This document shows, one piece after another, positions 23,017 to 34,099 of a stretch of 64,000 nt of DNA; position 1 is the first letter of the stretch, and each line of letters opens with the position of its first letter. Below the pieces are notes generated by a model. That model ran no database searches. It saw only the letters and a list, made by a program, of their open reading frames with translations, and had not been told where the DNA came from. A program made the position numbers and the translations under genes. This stretch comes from Septoria linicola (taxonomy: Eukaryota; Ascomycota; Dothideomycetes; Mycosphaerellales; Mycosphaerellaceae): assembly GCA_024114885.1 (NCBI GenBank), contig CP099433.1, positions 124,001-188,000 of the forward strand. The letters are read 5' to 3'.

Positions 23017-26000
23017 CTATCTTTATATATCGGTCGATAATAACTAGAATCGTATTATATACGTATATCTCTCGCTTACTCGATAGAAGCTCTATAATAA
23101 AATCCTAAGTTAATTCTTAGAATAGACGATCCGGTATAGGTAGCGTAGTTAGCTCGCTATATAGTCGATAGCGACGCGCTTTTACCTTCTAGTAACTCCT
23201 ATAGGATTCTATATATTATACGATATCCTTAGTTATCTCTAGCTACTAGTACTTCCTTCGTACTAGCGAGATAGTCTTATCCTTACTAAAATAGCCTATA
23301 AGGATATCGTTATAATATATACGAATTACCTACGTCTATAAGATATAGTCCTTAGATACGTATAGCGAATCGTCTACCTAGAGGTTTCTCTCTCTTACGA
23401 TATATTACTCGAATCGGCTATCGTTACTTATCGCTTACGAGTATACTACGCTTATACTTAGCTTAGCTTATACTAGCGCGCGAGTATATCTAAGGATTAA
23501 GTCTAAGATATTTACGTATAGCTCTTCGCTCTTAGTAATTATACCTACTACTCGTATAGGCGTTAAGAACTACTACTATAGGTTAGAGTTAGTACTTCTC
23601 TCTATCGAAGAATACTATTCTTTATAAGTTATATAGATACGAGCTACGAGTAGTCTACCTACGTCTCTCGTACTCTAATTATCCTATAGCTATAACTTAG
23701 TCTATAGAGTAGGTAGAAGGTTAGTTACCTCTACTACCTCCTTAGTATAATCGCTACGCCTTAATAGCGTATCGGCTAGGTTTCGCTTACCTATCTAGTA
23801 CGTTATAACGAAGTCGAATAGGGCTAGGAATATAGCCTAGCGAGCTTACCTACCTATTAACTTCTTTACGCCTATAAACCTACGAAGGTTAGTATAGTCG
23901 ACTAGTACGTCGATCGTATATAGAGCGCCTTCGAGGTACGGCCTCTATACTTTAAAAGCCTTAACTACTATAAGAAGCTCCTTATTATATACCTCGTAAT
24001 TATATTCTATAGTAATTATCTTCCTAGATATAAATATAATAGAGTACTATTTAGACCTAAAGAGTTAGCTAAGGATTATAGTAATTACGTAATTAGAGAC
24101 GTCGCTTTCGACCTATAACCTAAGCGTAAGGTTAAAGTACCTTAGTAGTAGTACTATAGAAAAACGCTTTTTTAACTTAGTAAACGCCTACTCCTCTCGT
24201 ATAGTCTACTTAAGTAGGCCTGGCTTCTTGCCTACTACGGCGCCCTTAGATAACGCTATAAGTAGAGATACTACTCTAGAGTATTTAAAGATAAAACGCT
24301 AGTAGAAGTTAGTAAACTCAAGAAAGGATTAAACCTCTACGAGCGTTATAGGCGTTAGCTATACTACGATTACGTCTATCCTACGTAGATCTATCGTAAC
24401 CTCTCTAGTAGTTACTACGAAGCCTAGGAAATCGACTTCCTTCTACTAGAATTTATACTTCGCTCTTTAAGTATAGAGTCTAAACTTCTAGAGACGCGTA
24501 AGTACGTCGTATACGTCGCGTACGTAGTCTACGTAGCTCTTACTATAGATAAGAATATTAGTAAGGTATACTACGTAGTACGTATCGACTAAACCTACTA
24601 GAGTATAGTTAATATACGCCTAGAACGTAGCTAGAGCGTTAGTTAGGCTAAATAGTATTACTTTATACTAGAAGTAGCTATAGCGTATACGGAATATAGT
24701 CTTCTAGTAGTCGCTAGGCTTAATACGAATCTAATAGTATATATCTATAAGGTCTAGAGTCGTAAGCTATATAGCTCCTATAAGCCTATCTAGCGTCTCG
24801 CTAATTAAAAAGAGTAAGTATCTATTCTTAATAGTAATTTCCTTTAACCCTTAGTAGTCGATCTATAGCCTTAGCTTACTATCCTTCTTTAGTATAAATA
24901 GGATAGGCGTACCTACCTCGCTAACGCTACGCTCGATCTAATCGTACTTAAGGCCTATAGTAAGGTATTTCTTTAATTCCTCTAGCTCCTTACCTAACTA
25001 GTAATATAGTAGTCTAAAGAGTAGAACGGTACCTAGACATAGCTTAATCGTATACTCTACGCTATCTACTAGCTTGCTCCTTATCTCTTCTATCGAGTTT
25101 AGAATATTAGAGAACTATTAGAACTTAAGAGGAAGAGAGTTAACCTCTCCGCCTTCGTCTATCTTATTTAAGACTACTATATATATAGTTAGTATATACT
25201 TTAAGTCCTTAAGAAACTTATAAGCTTCTCTAACCTTAACGTTTTTAAAAATGTCGCTATAGGTCTACTTATCTAAGCTACTATCGACTCGTATACGATA
25301 AGTACGCCTCTATAGCCGACCTAAGATTATATTAGAGGTTAGTATATCGTAGATATAAAAGATTACGCCTACTATACGCTCTACCTCTACGAAGTCTACG
25401 AGCTATACGCGTATATAGTATACGCTATAATAATACTCTAACTCCTTAGTAAATAAAATAGCTAGGAGTAAGATAGTATTAGTTCGAACTATAATACTAT
25501 ATTATAAGACAAAGAATCTTAATACTACGTTAATTTTAGTAGTATCGTTAAGGAGGAATTAGGCTAGCTTAAGCCTATTCTACGCCTTAACTATACTCTC
25601 TAGGTAAGTCGTATTTATAACTTATATAGGAAGGTATATATCGCTACTAAAATTAGTATCTAGAGATCGTAGTCCTTCTCTAATACCTTCTCTTTTTTAG
25701 CGTCTCTATAGTAACCTTACGTACTAACAGCTTCTTACTATTATCTCGAGCGCTTTAGTTAGGATAGATAGAATTAGTACTAATATACCTCTTCTACTTA
25801 TAGCTATAGTATTCTAAATACTTATAGTCTATAATAGAGCGAGTAGAACCTTTGTCGCTAGAGCGACGCGTACTATTCCTTTCTAGACTATCGTCTCGCC
25901 TATATATAAGAGTATCGCTCCCTATACGCTTACGCTTTAAGTACGTATCGCGCTCGCGGTCTCTATTACTCTAGCTTCTACTCTAAATATACTATATAGG

Positions 26001-26900
26001 AATTACTCTATTAGCTTACTCTAGGCGCCTTACTAACGTAACTAAATTAGCGCGCTTATTAGGTATAGTATAATTCTTAATAATCTCTTATCGAAGTACT
26101 AGCTTTAATTTTATAAGGAGCTAGTATACTAGCTACGCTTCGCTATAGTCGCCTAGTTAAGACTCTAAGTAGCCTAGCTCTATAGCAAACTAGCGTACCT
26201 CTTAGCTCTTACTCTATTAGGCCTTCTTATACTCGACTATTACGAGGATTATACGATTCGCCTAATCTCTAATAACGTTATAGATAAAGCGCTTAAACTT
26301 AGTCTAAGTATAGTCTAGAGGTATTACTTTAGAGTATTCGTTATACTAGGTCTCTTACGCCTCGCCTACGAGCTATATAATACTATATAGAACCTTCGAA
26401 TCTTCTATAATAAACTCTTATAGACTATTAAGGAAGATTACTTTAAGGCTACGAATAAACTTTCTCGCCTCTTAGACTATCTCGCTCTAGAAGATACGAG
26501 GCTCTCTAACTTTAGGACCTTTATATCGCGTATACGACGCGCTATTATAAAGTATACTATCTATAATACTAGTAGTAGCGTCGTCTTTAAGATCGCTAAT
26601 ATCGAGAGTACTAGAAGTAACTAAAGATAGAGATTCTAACTCTATAAGAAGCCGATTATTCTCTCGTCGTAGAGCGCGTATCTCTAAGCGACGACGTAGT
26701 TCCTAGTTCTTAGCTTTAAGCTATATACGCTCTACGTATATACTATCTTTAGTTATACTAGTAGACTCCTACTCCTAAACCTTATTAGTTTCTATAATAT
26801 TACCTTAATCGTCTACTTTACCTATTACGAGCTCTAGTAGCGCCGTGCCTATATTACGTCGAGGAGCTATAGGCCTCTATAGATTACTACTCTCGAAAAA
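23017..26900 (-). pseudogene. Chromovirus A gag-pol, upstream part
   Basis: The minus strand gives gag (about 25700-26860), protease, RT (active-site block VYLTNILIY at about 24548-24575, YLDDIL in family members), RNase H and the N-terminal half of integrase with an HHCC-type block. It ends at the first catalytic Asp, where D was inserted. It is colinear with B 35155-39040. The Asp pair of the RT active site is lost by transitions. Confidence 0.85.
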
Positions 26901-26914
26901 AGAAGAATTAGAAT

Positions 26915-27085
26915 TATAAAAGAGGTATATAGTAATATATAAAGCGCTCTCCTAATAAGACTATTAGGATATTATAAGACTAATTCTTACCTTCTTTTAG
27001 ATATATACGTATACTATAATTATACCGTGCGCCAAGCCTACGAGCCTAAGGCGGGTCTAACCTTTAACCTTACCTAGCTCTTATA
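26915..27085 (-). repeat. 5' LTR of chromovirus A
   Basis: 171 bp, starts TATAAAAGAGG and ends CTCTTATA (TG...CA before RIP). It matches 28486-28656, 39053-39223 and the complement of 58373-58544. Confidence 0.88.
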
Positions 27086-28485
27086 AGCTTCTACGATTAG
27101 TATAAGCGAGCGCTATATCTTATATAGAGCTTAAAGAAACTATTTTTTATCTTTTCTTCTAAAGAGAGTCTTATTAAGATAGTTCTTATATAGGACTTTA
27201 GATAGGCGAAGTAGAAGGCGAAAGCGCTAGTCTTAAAGAGTATTTAGGCGTAAAAGAATACTAGAAGAAGAGAGTCTTATTCTTTATAAGCGATAGAGAA
27301 AGATAACGTCTTTAAATAGGCGTATTAGTAGCTTAAGGCGATATAAAGCGCGTAACTAGTAATAAGTAACGTAAGGAGCGAGGAGGGTTAAGTAAGTAAC
27401 TAGATAAAGAGTTTTCTATTATATTCGTTACTACTTACGTATATAAATAGCTAGGTAGCGTTACTAGGTAGTAACGAAAGATAAGACTAGACCTTAATAG
27501 AAATAAGGCTCTATAGTAACTAAATAATAGTTAATAAAGAGGAAGAGATCGTTTAGAGTATAAAAGTAGTCTAATTATATACCTTATTATAATAGCGTAA
27601 CTTCTATTAGAATTAGAGATCTATACGTAGAGCTTAGTTATATAAGTTTTAGTTATTATTTAAAAAGATAACTAAACTTTTACTTTACCTTAACGCTTCT
27701 ATAGCTATTATATACTACTAACGCTACTACTAAATACTATAGTTTATATCTTACTATTATTAATAAGGACTAAGACTTAGACGCTATTATCGTTACCTCT
27801 ACTAACTTAAAAGAGCCTTATTTTTTATATACCTAGTTAGCTTACTAGATCGCGCTTTCTATATCGTAAGAGAACGCTAGCGCTATAATTAATAGCTAGG
27901 AAGGAGCTATTAGAGCTACTATCGCTAAAGATTTAAGCTTCTCTATCTTTAGATAGGCTAAAAACCTAAAACTTTAAGAATTCTCTACTAAAAACTAATA
28001 TTTTTAGTAATCTCTTTAGTAAGGCGAAGATTAGTAGTAGAAAGGCCTTTAGGATAGAAAATCCTTATTTCGCTTCGCTTATTAGTAATAAAAAGAGCTC
28101 TAGGAAGGTAGATCGTAGTATTAATCTTAGAAATCGCTAGTAGAAAAGAGCTTAGAGAGTTTAGGTCTAGCTTAGATTCTTAAGACCTAGTAGTAGAAAG
28201 TAGCTTAGAAAGGTATAGACTTAGGAAGACTAGCGACCTTAGCTTATATTACTAATTAAGTATTACTCGTCGAATCTCTACTTCTCTAACTCTACTAGGC
28301 TAGCTTTAGCCTTTAGCTTACTAACTCTTCTACTTCTTCTTTAAGCTCTATTAATAGCTAGCGTATATAACTCTCTCTTTCTTATTAAGTTATTACTAAT
28401 AGCTTACTAATAAAGATCTATAGATACTTATATCTAGGTAGAAGTCCTAGTTTAATAACCTTCTCTATTAGTAGTAGTATTTCTT
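27086..28485 (-). mobile_element. Backbone element D2, segment 1 (spacer region)
   Basis: Colinear with D 13191-15025 but shorter, because the tandem-repeat block of D is missing. It contains the short inverted repeat at 27650-27675. Bounded left by the end of A (after TSD AGCTT, 27086-27090) and right by B (TSD TTCTT, 28481-28485). The third ORF and 3' LTR of D2 must lie left of the window. Confidence 0.85.
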
Positions 28486-28656
28486 TATAAAAGAGATATA
28501 TAGTAATATATAGAGCGCCCTCCTAATAAGACTATTAGGATATCGCAAGACTAATTCTTGCCTCCTTTCGGATATATACGCGTACTATAATTATACCGTA
28601 CGCTAAGCCTATAAGCCTAAGGCGGGTCTAACCTTTAACCTTACCTAGCTCTTATA
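28486..28656 (-). repeat. 3' LTR of chromovirus B
   Basis: 171 bp and colinear with 39053-39223. A purine tract on the minus strand (28657-28675, GGGAGAGGAGATAGT) adjoins it as the PPT. Confidence 0.88.
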
Positions 28657-29518
28657 ACTATCTCCTCTCCCTAAGAGAGCTACTCTTAGCGATACTCTTG
28701 CTTTATAGGTTATATTCTAGGCTTTCTATTTAGTCTTTATAATATACTTTATATATTCTATACCTATCGCGTCTCTAACGCGTTATACCTACGAACCTTT
28801 AGCGTGTTACGTAAATCCGCGCTACGAAGTAAAGAGTTACTATACGTATTACGTTTACGTAGTAACATATTCCTTACTATAGCGACTACGATTCGTAGCT
28901 CGAGCGTATTCTTGAAAACTCTTCTAACTCTCTCTTAGACTTTCTCTCTACGTATATAATATTTTCTATATCCTTAGTAAAGCTAGTATCTCTATACGTT
29001 AACTATACTACTAACGTAAGTATAATACTACCGAAACGTACTAGAGTCGTAGTTACGAACTACCTACTCTATACTATCGATAATATCGGAGGATAAAAAG
29101 ATATCGATATCTACCTCTACTATATTAAGTATACCTATAACGGTATAGCTCTTCGAATACTTCTTAACTACGCTTTACCTACTAACGGACTACGTATAGA
29201 CGACGAGCCTACGTATAACAAGGTAATAAAGCCTAGCTAGAAGGTTAAGTACTAGCGCTATAAGCGCTAGTACTACGCCTATAAGTATATTACTAATAGA
29301 AACCTTAAGTAGTAGGCGCGCTATATACTATACTACTACGAGCAGCTAGAGACCCTCTCTAAGGGCGTACGTAAAGAGTAGGTAAAGCGCCGTCTAAAGA
29401 GCCTCTATACCTCTATTAAGACCTCTAAGAGGGTCTTTACTAGTAATAAGAGTAAAGCCGTTAGCGGCTAGGATACGCTACGTAAAGCGAGCGTACTCGC
29501 CTCGCTAGCAGACTAGTC

Positions 29519-29645
29519 CACAAGTAAGTAACGTAAGTAAAGATACCTTCACTTACTTACTTGCTATTTAGTACTCTCGCTACTTACTTATCAAGTAAGT
29601 AAGACAATCTCTACTTACTTATACAAGCCTTACTTGCTCGGTAAC
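29519..29645. repeat. Left subterminal repeats of hAT-2
   Basis: Multiple AAGTAAGTAA / TTACTTACTT words on both strands (for example 29523-29530, 29550-29565, 29592-29610). The cluster is mirrored at the other end and is typical of hAT transposase-binding arrays. Confidence 0.6.
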
Positions 29646-29687
29646 GCTAGCTATAAGCGGTAGTATATTGCGATATCGAATGAATAC

Positions 29688-32310
29688 TAGTCTATCTTAA
29701 CCGTGTTAGTACTATCTACTATTACTATTACTGCCGTAGGTGTTATTAGCTACGTAATGCGCCTAAATAGCGTGCTAGTTAGTATAATAAAACCGCTATT
29801 TATCTATAACTTTAGAGTAACTAAATATCGCACAGTTTCACTATATAACTATCGTCTACGTAGTTACAACACGTCGCTAGTAACGCTAAATTGTCGCTTA
29901 GGCTCGTTACTTATTACCGGACAGGTATATATATCTAACGCTATTTATACTAGGCTTAGCTATTATCGTCTCTTTTCAATCTAGTAAGGTATTAGTAACT
30001 AGCTTATATTAAGTTCAACTGCCTTCTTCCGCTTCTTACTATAGTACTATATATACTCGTCTATAGCTGTATTATTGTCGCTATCGCTATCGCTATCGTT
30101 ATTGATTATAAGCGAGTAGATAACGTAGCGAGCGGCTATACTAGGAGCGCGTAGACCGACTATCGACGTAGGAGGCCTCCTATACTTGTCTTTGTATATA
30201 TTCTATAGCTATTAGATAGTAGCCTTAGTCCTTACGATCTAATCTTTATCGTTACTAGCCTATCGTTATTGTTTATCTAGTTTCTTAATAAACCGCTATT
30301 TCATGTTCGGATAGAGCACTACTATAGCTACGTAAACAGGCGTTTCGTCTATCTTAGTAAAGTAATCGTTATACTTAGTCTAACTAAGCTTAATACTAGC
30401 GCGGAAGTGCTATTATATAGTAAGTTAGTTAGATAGGTCGTTCCGTATATCGGCTTTAGTACGTAGTTGTCGTTATTGTTCGCTATCGACACGCTATTTA
30501 CGCTTCGGCAGTTAGAGGTTATTATCGATTAGATACTAGATAATAAGCGCTTTAAAGTAACTTATTAGTGCCTCTATTACTAGTAGTACTTACTAAATAG
30601 TACTAAACTTGCCGCCGCTAGTGCTCTATAGTATCTTTATTACTATCTTTAATAGCTAGAGGATCTCGCGATACTGCTTAATTATATACTAATCGTCGTC
30701 CGTTAATTAATCACAGACGATAGAAGGCTCTAGCTTTATATAGTGCCTATTAGGGTGTTTCTTAGTCTACTTCTATATAGCTATATACTACTTATCTACC
30801 TCTTATTCGTAGTACTTATTAATAGCGGCTCTAAGCTTCAATATACGCTTAGAGCTATCGTCGAATAAGTGCTAGCGCGTGCATACGTCGTATAATAGAC
30901 GATATATGTCCTTGTCGCCCTCTATCTTAAATAGAGCTACCTCGGTAAGCTATAGTCGTTCTACCTCCTCCTATGCCTATAGTGAACGATCAAGATAATA
31001 GAGCGTGTTATAAAGCTTACTAATTAGTCTATAGCGACGCTAATATAGTAGTATTATATCCTCAAACGTTAGTCTATTAGTAGCTATATTAATAGCTTCA
31101 GATTCAAGTACTTCTAGATCTTTACTAGTTAGCGTAGCCTGTCTAACGAGGTTGAATATATAGCCTATATAGCGTAGCTAATTCTAGTGTTTATCGAAGC
31201 CGTATTCCTACGCAAGGTACTTAATTGCCTTAGGGTTATTACTAGCGTTGTTAGAGATAAAGTAACTAACTTTATCGTGCAGGTTATAGTATACTATTAC
31301 CTCTACTATAGTCTCTACAATATTACAGCTAGTATAACGGCCCTTCTACCTTAGTAGATCTAGTAATATTGTCCTTAGTTAACCTTCTATAGAGATAAAG
31401 TGTGTAATAATACCAAGCAATACTAGTTTGTTTTTAGACGTCTATAGGTCGAATAAGAAGCTAATTCTCGTAATAGCGGCTACTAAATCCTCTATAACAC
31501 GGCCGAGTTATTTGTCGAACACTATTACTATCTTAGAGCTCGTAGTTTAGTATAAAGGAATAAATCGGCGGTAACGAGGTTAGAGGTAGGATAGGAGCGC
31601 TCTAAAGGCTAGTAAATCGCACTTGCGGAAGGCAATGTTGTCTATAATTAGCTATGTATATAGTAACGTAAGGAAGTCGTCTATATCGAATTTAATAGCC
31701 GTATTATTATTAACGCTCTAAGGCGTTACGTGCCTGTCTATAGGCTTATACCGCTTACTTAAAGGTGTCTCTAGTAGCCTCTTACCTTTCTTATATATAC
31801 TATATACTTGCCTTAAGTATACTCCTACTAAAGATATCGATTTGTCTACGTCGTAGAGACTAGCCTATTTGCCGCGTATCTACGCCTTCCGAGAGTAGTA
31901 GATCTTATATACCTAAACTACCTTTTTACGCGCGTTCTATAGCCGCCAGCTATATATAAAGACCTATAAAGTAATCTAAGTATCGTCTATCGGCTAAGAG
32001 TATACTAGTAATCGTTCGAAGTCTAGTTAGTCGAGCAATTCGGTATTATTGTCGTGTTTACGTTTTATAAGGCGTTTAAAGAGTATAGGCTACGAAGCCT
32101 ATATAGACGCGTTATCGTCTACCTGCGTAGCTAATTCTAATAGTACAGACTCTAAGTCGGTGCTAATTACTAAAGATAGGTCTAATACTAATTCCGTGTC
32201 TATACTATACTCTATAATAGCGTTATTATTATTACGCTAGTGTTTAGAGTTATTAGTGTCGCTCTTAGTTAATACCTCCGTATCTCTACAAGCTAACAAC
32301 TTGTAACCCT
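29688..32310 (-). pseudogene. hAT transposase of hAT-2 (Restless-like)
   Basis: Minus-strand reading gives the complete hAT plan. A BED-finger-like N-terminus is at about 31880-32060 (ITL.VFIYSWRL.NARKKVV.VYKIYYS). The catalytic block FDL.TSKNKLVLLGIITHFI is at about 31390-31470 and its partner YFISNNASNNPKAIKYLA at about 31215-31290. The insertion-domain block LYDVCTR.HLFDDSSKRIL is near 30850-30900, with LTDDD near 30695 and VYVAIVVLYPNMK at about 30300-30345. The hATC dimerisation block is at about 29765-29915 (CPVISNEP..QFSVTSDVL, SETVRYLVTLKL.INSG). Length is about 870 codons, near the roughly 800 of Restless. Stops are fewer than in the older elements but still RIP type. The exact start is uncertain. 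Confidence 0.85.
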
Positions 32311-33419
32311 AAGACTAGACTAAACTTACTTTAACTTGCTAGCGCGCTATATAATACCCGTTTTAGAATATATTAATTTGCCTATTAGATTCGGCGTAAG
32401 CTATTTAGTAACGACAGGTGTTTTAAGACGATATAAAGATATATCTATAGTAGCAGATATAGTTTCTCTATTAGCTAGAAAGTGATAGTCTACTAATAAT
32501 AAAATGCGACAAGAAAATAAGCTTAAAGTTTTAGTACTAGAACTATATAAATATAGAGATGTTTTTATATAGAAATTTAGCTAACTATCTAAGCTCTATT
32601 TTGTACCGCTAAGCTTGTCTATCTAATATGTTCTAGTAATATTATTTGAAGTAGAAGAAACTATACTATAATTACGACGATAGACTACGAGGAATTTAGA
32701 GTCTTAAGTTATTAGATTTAACGTTAAGCGTATATAAGCGAGCTCGGCTAGCGTAGCCGAGCTAATCAGACCGCCTAATTATATAGCTTCAGCTACTTCT
32801 TTAACGATCCCTACACCTTATTTGCCTTATAACGATCTAGTATAACTATGCTAATACCCTTACCCTTAACACGCGCGTAGTAGACTATATACTTACAATA
32901 GCCTAGCTATACTATCCTATATACCTACGGACACTACTCGATTATCTCGTATATCTTAATACTGTTAAATAGCGGAGAATAGTACAACAAACGCTCTAAC
33001 GCCGTCGCACGAAACAATTGCCGTAATTCTACTACCCTTACTCGAATAAACATGACCTTATTTTATACGCGTAGCCGCTACGTACTAATATCGACCGACA
33101 AGAAGTCAAATAGCCGCCGCTCTTATAACGAGAGCTATATTAGTACTAGCTCTAATAACGGCGATAGGTTGTCGTGCGTAGTAAGCTTAATAACGGTAGT
33201 TATAGTTACAGTTATAGTTAGTGTTGTCGGCGGAGCTATCGGAGATAGCGTGTCGTTACGTATAAGGTCGATAACCTACCGCGTTTAGTACGATTCCTAC
33301 TTATAGCCCGCTATATCTACCTCGTCGCCTATCTTAGATCGCGATTTGTATAGAGAATAGGCTAATAGCTCGATTTAGTAGAGGTGCGTATAGTAGAGAA
33401 GAAGGATAACGTTAGGCTG
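32311..33419. other. Leader region of hAT-2
   Basis: About 1.1 kb upstream of the transposase. No frame has family support. A 78-codon plus-strand open frame at 33052-33288 exists but shows no recognisable feature. The stretch 32733-32765 contains a perfect dyad, GCTCGGCTAGCGTAGCCGAGC-like, around 32740-32762. Confidence 0.4.
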
Positions 33420-33546
33420 TAAGGCTTATAAGTTACTTACTATTTATTTACTTACTTACTTACCTTGCTTACGTAATAGCCAGGCTCTCTACTTACTTAC
33501 TTACTTGCCGCAAGGCTTGTAAACAAGTGAAACCTACTTGCTTAGC
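33420..33546. repeat. Right subterminal repeats of hAT-2
   Basis: CTTACTTACTTAC words at 33446-33464 and 33490-33508, then CAAGGCTTGTAAACAAGTG and the terminus. The cluster mirrors the left end. Confidence 0.6.
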
Positions 33547-34099
33547 GACTAGTCTACTCGCTAGTAGCTAGCGCGATGTCCGTCGCTAGTCTAGTAGAGA
33601 CCTAGCGCTAGTCTAACTTTATAGTAGCTATATTTAAGCTATAGTACGAGGTATACCTACTTTTCCTATACGATCCTTATACGATACTAATACTCTTTAT
33701 AGACTAACCGTATAGTAGGCGCCTCTAGCGACGCCCTAGACGCTACTATAGAGGCGGCCTACTCTAAAGGTAGTAACTAGAAAGAGAGTAAGCTCTTAGA
33801 GGACGTAGTGTCTAATAAGAAGGTAGAGGTAGAGAAGGATAAGGATAAGGACGTAGAGGGCGTTACTAGTAGCGGAAACGCTAGCGACGACGCGCTCTCT
33901 ATAGACGATAAATAAGCGTTTCACTCGCTATCTACCTATGCCTCTTATACTCTACTCGCGCCTATATAGGCTATAGTTAGATTCTTACTTCTTACCTATA
34001 GGTACTATACGACTCGCTTAGTAGGTATATATAAATAATATAGTTTACGCTTCGATATATCCTAAATACCTTAGTAATTTTCTTACTCTCTTAAATTTA

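Larger units (their letters stand above)
1..27085 (-). mobile_element. Chromovirus (Ty3/gypsy) copy A, interrupted twice, 3' end outside window
   Basis: Minus-strand LTR retrotransposon present in three pieces: 1-842, 9091-9769 and 23017-27085. The pieces line up colinearly with copy B (33606-39223) and with the complement of copy C (58373-64000). hAT-1 sits in the first gap, inside the end of integrase. Retrotransposon D sits in the second, inside the integrase core. The right end is a 171-bp 5' LTR ending at 27085, followed by AGCTT, which matches the interrupted backbone sequence (compare D near 13197). The 3' LTR lies to the left of the window. All coding parts are saturated with RIP-type stops. 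Confidence 0.85.
29519..33546 (-). mobile_element. hAT-2: Restless-like hAT transposon, lightly RIPed
   Basis: A 4,028-bp insertion in the antisense ORF of B with an 8-bp duplication GACTAGTC (29511-29518 and 33547-33554). The ends are imperfect inverted repeats (left CACAAGTAAGTA, right complement with CAAGTAGGTT a few bases in). Size, 8-bp duplication and a single transposase fit the fungal Restless group. CpA and TpG are visibly commoner here than anywhere else in the window, so it arrived later or was hit by fewer RIP cycles. Confidence 0.85.
28785..33915 (+). pseudogene. Antisense accessory ORF of chromovirus B, split by hAT-2
   Basis: Plus-strand frame opposite to gag-pol, segments 28785-29518 and 33555-33915 (365 codons once hAT-2 and one target copy are removed). 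The frame is continuous across the removed insertion. Every interruption is TAA or TAG where CAA, CAG or TGG would fit. It starts at ATA (ATG after RIP) just inside the 3' LTR and ends at TAA 33913-33915, about 300 bp from the end of pol. Visible blocks are a hydrophobic N-terminal third (SNSLLDFLSTYIIFSIS region, 28917-28973), a Lys/Arg-rich middle (29330-29480) and an acidic, Ser-rich C-terminus (33770-33912). I recognise no domain. Copies A and C carry the same C-terminus. Confidence 0.7.

Noticed and set aside
29703..29984. 93-codon open frame on the plus strand
   Set aside because: It lies opposite the hATC dimerisation domain of the hAT-2 transposase, whose minus-strand reading has clear family motifs. 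The plus frame is a shadow kept open by lighter RIP.
32049..32240. 63-codon open frame on the plus strand
   Set aside because: Antisense to the N-terminal part of the hAT-2 transposase; no recognisable features.
33052..33288. 78-codon plus-strand frame with a hydrophobic stretch
   Set aside because: It lies in the hAT-2 leader and has no family support. The hydrophobic run comes from repeated GTTATAGTTA-like sequence. Possible but unsupported.
28657..33606. A single 5 kb cargo region carried by chromovirus B
   Set aside because: It separates into the antisense ORF plus the hAT-2 insertion, which has its own 8-bp target duplication.
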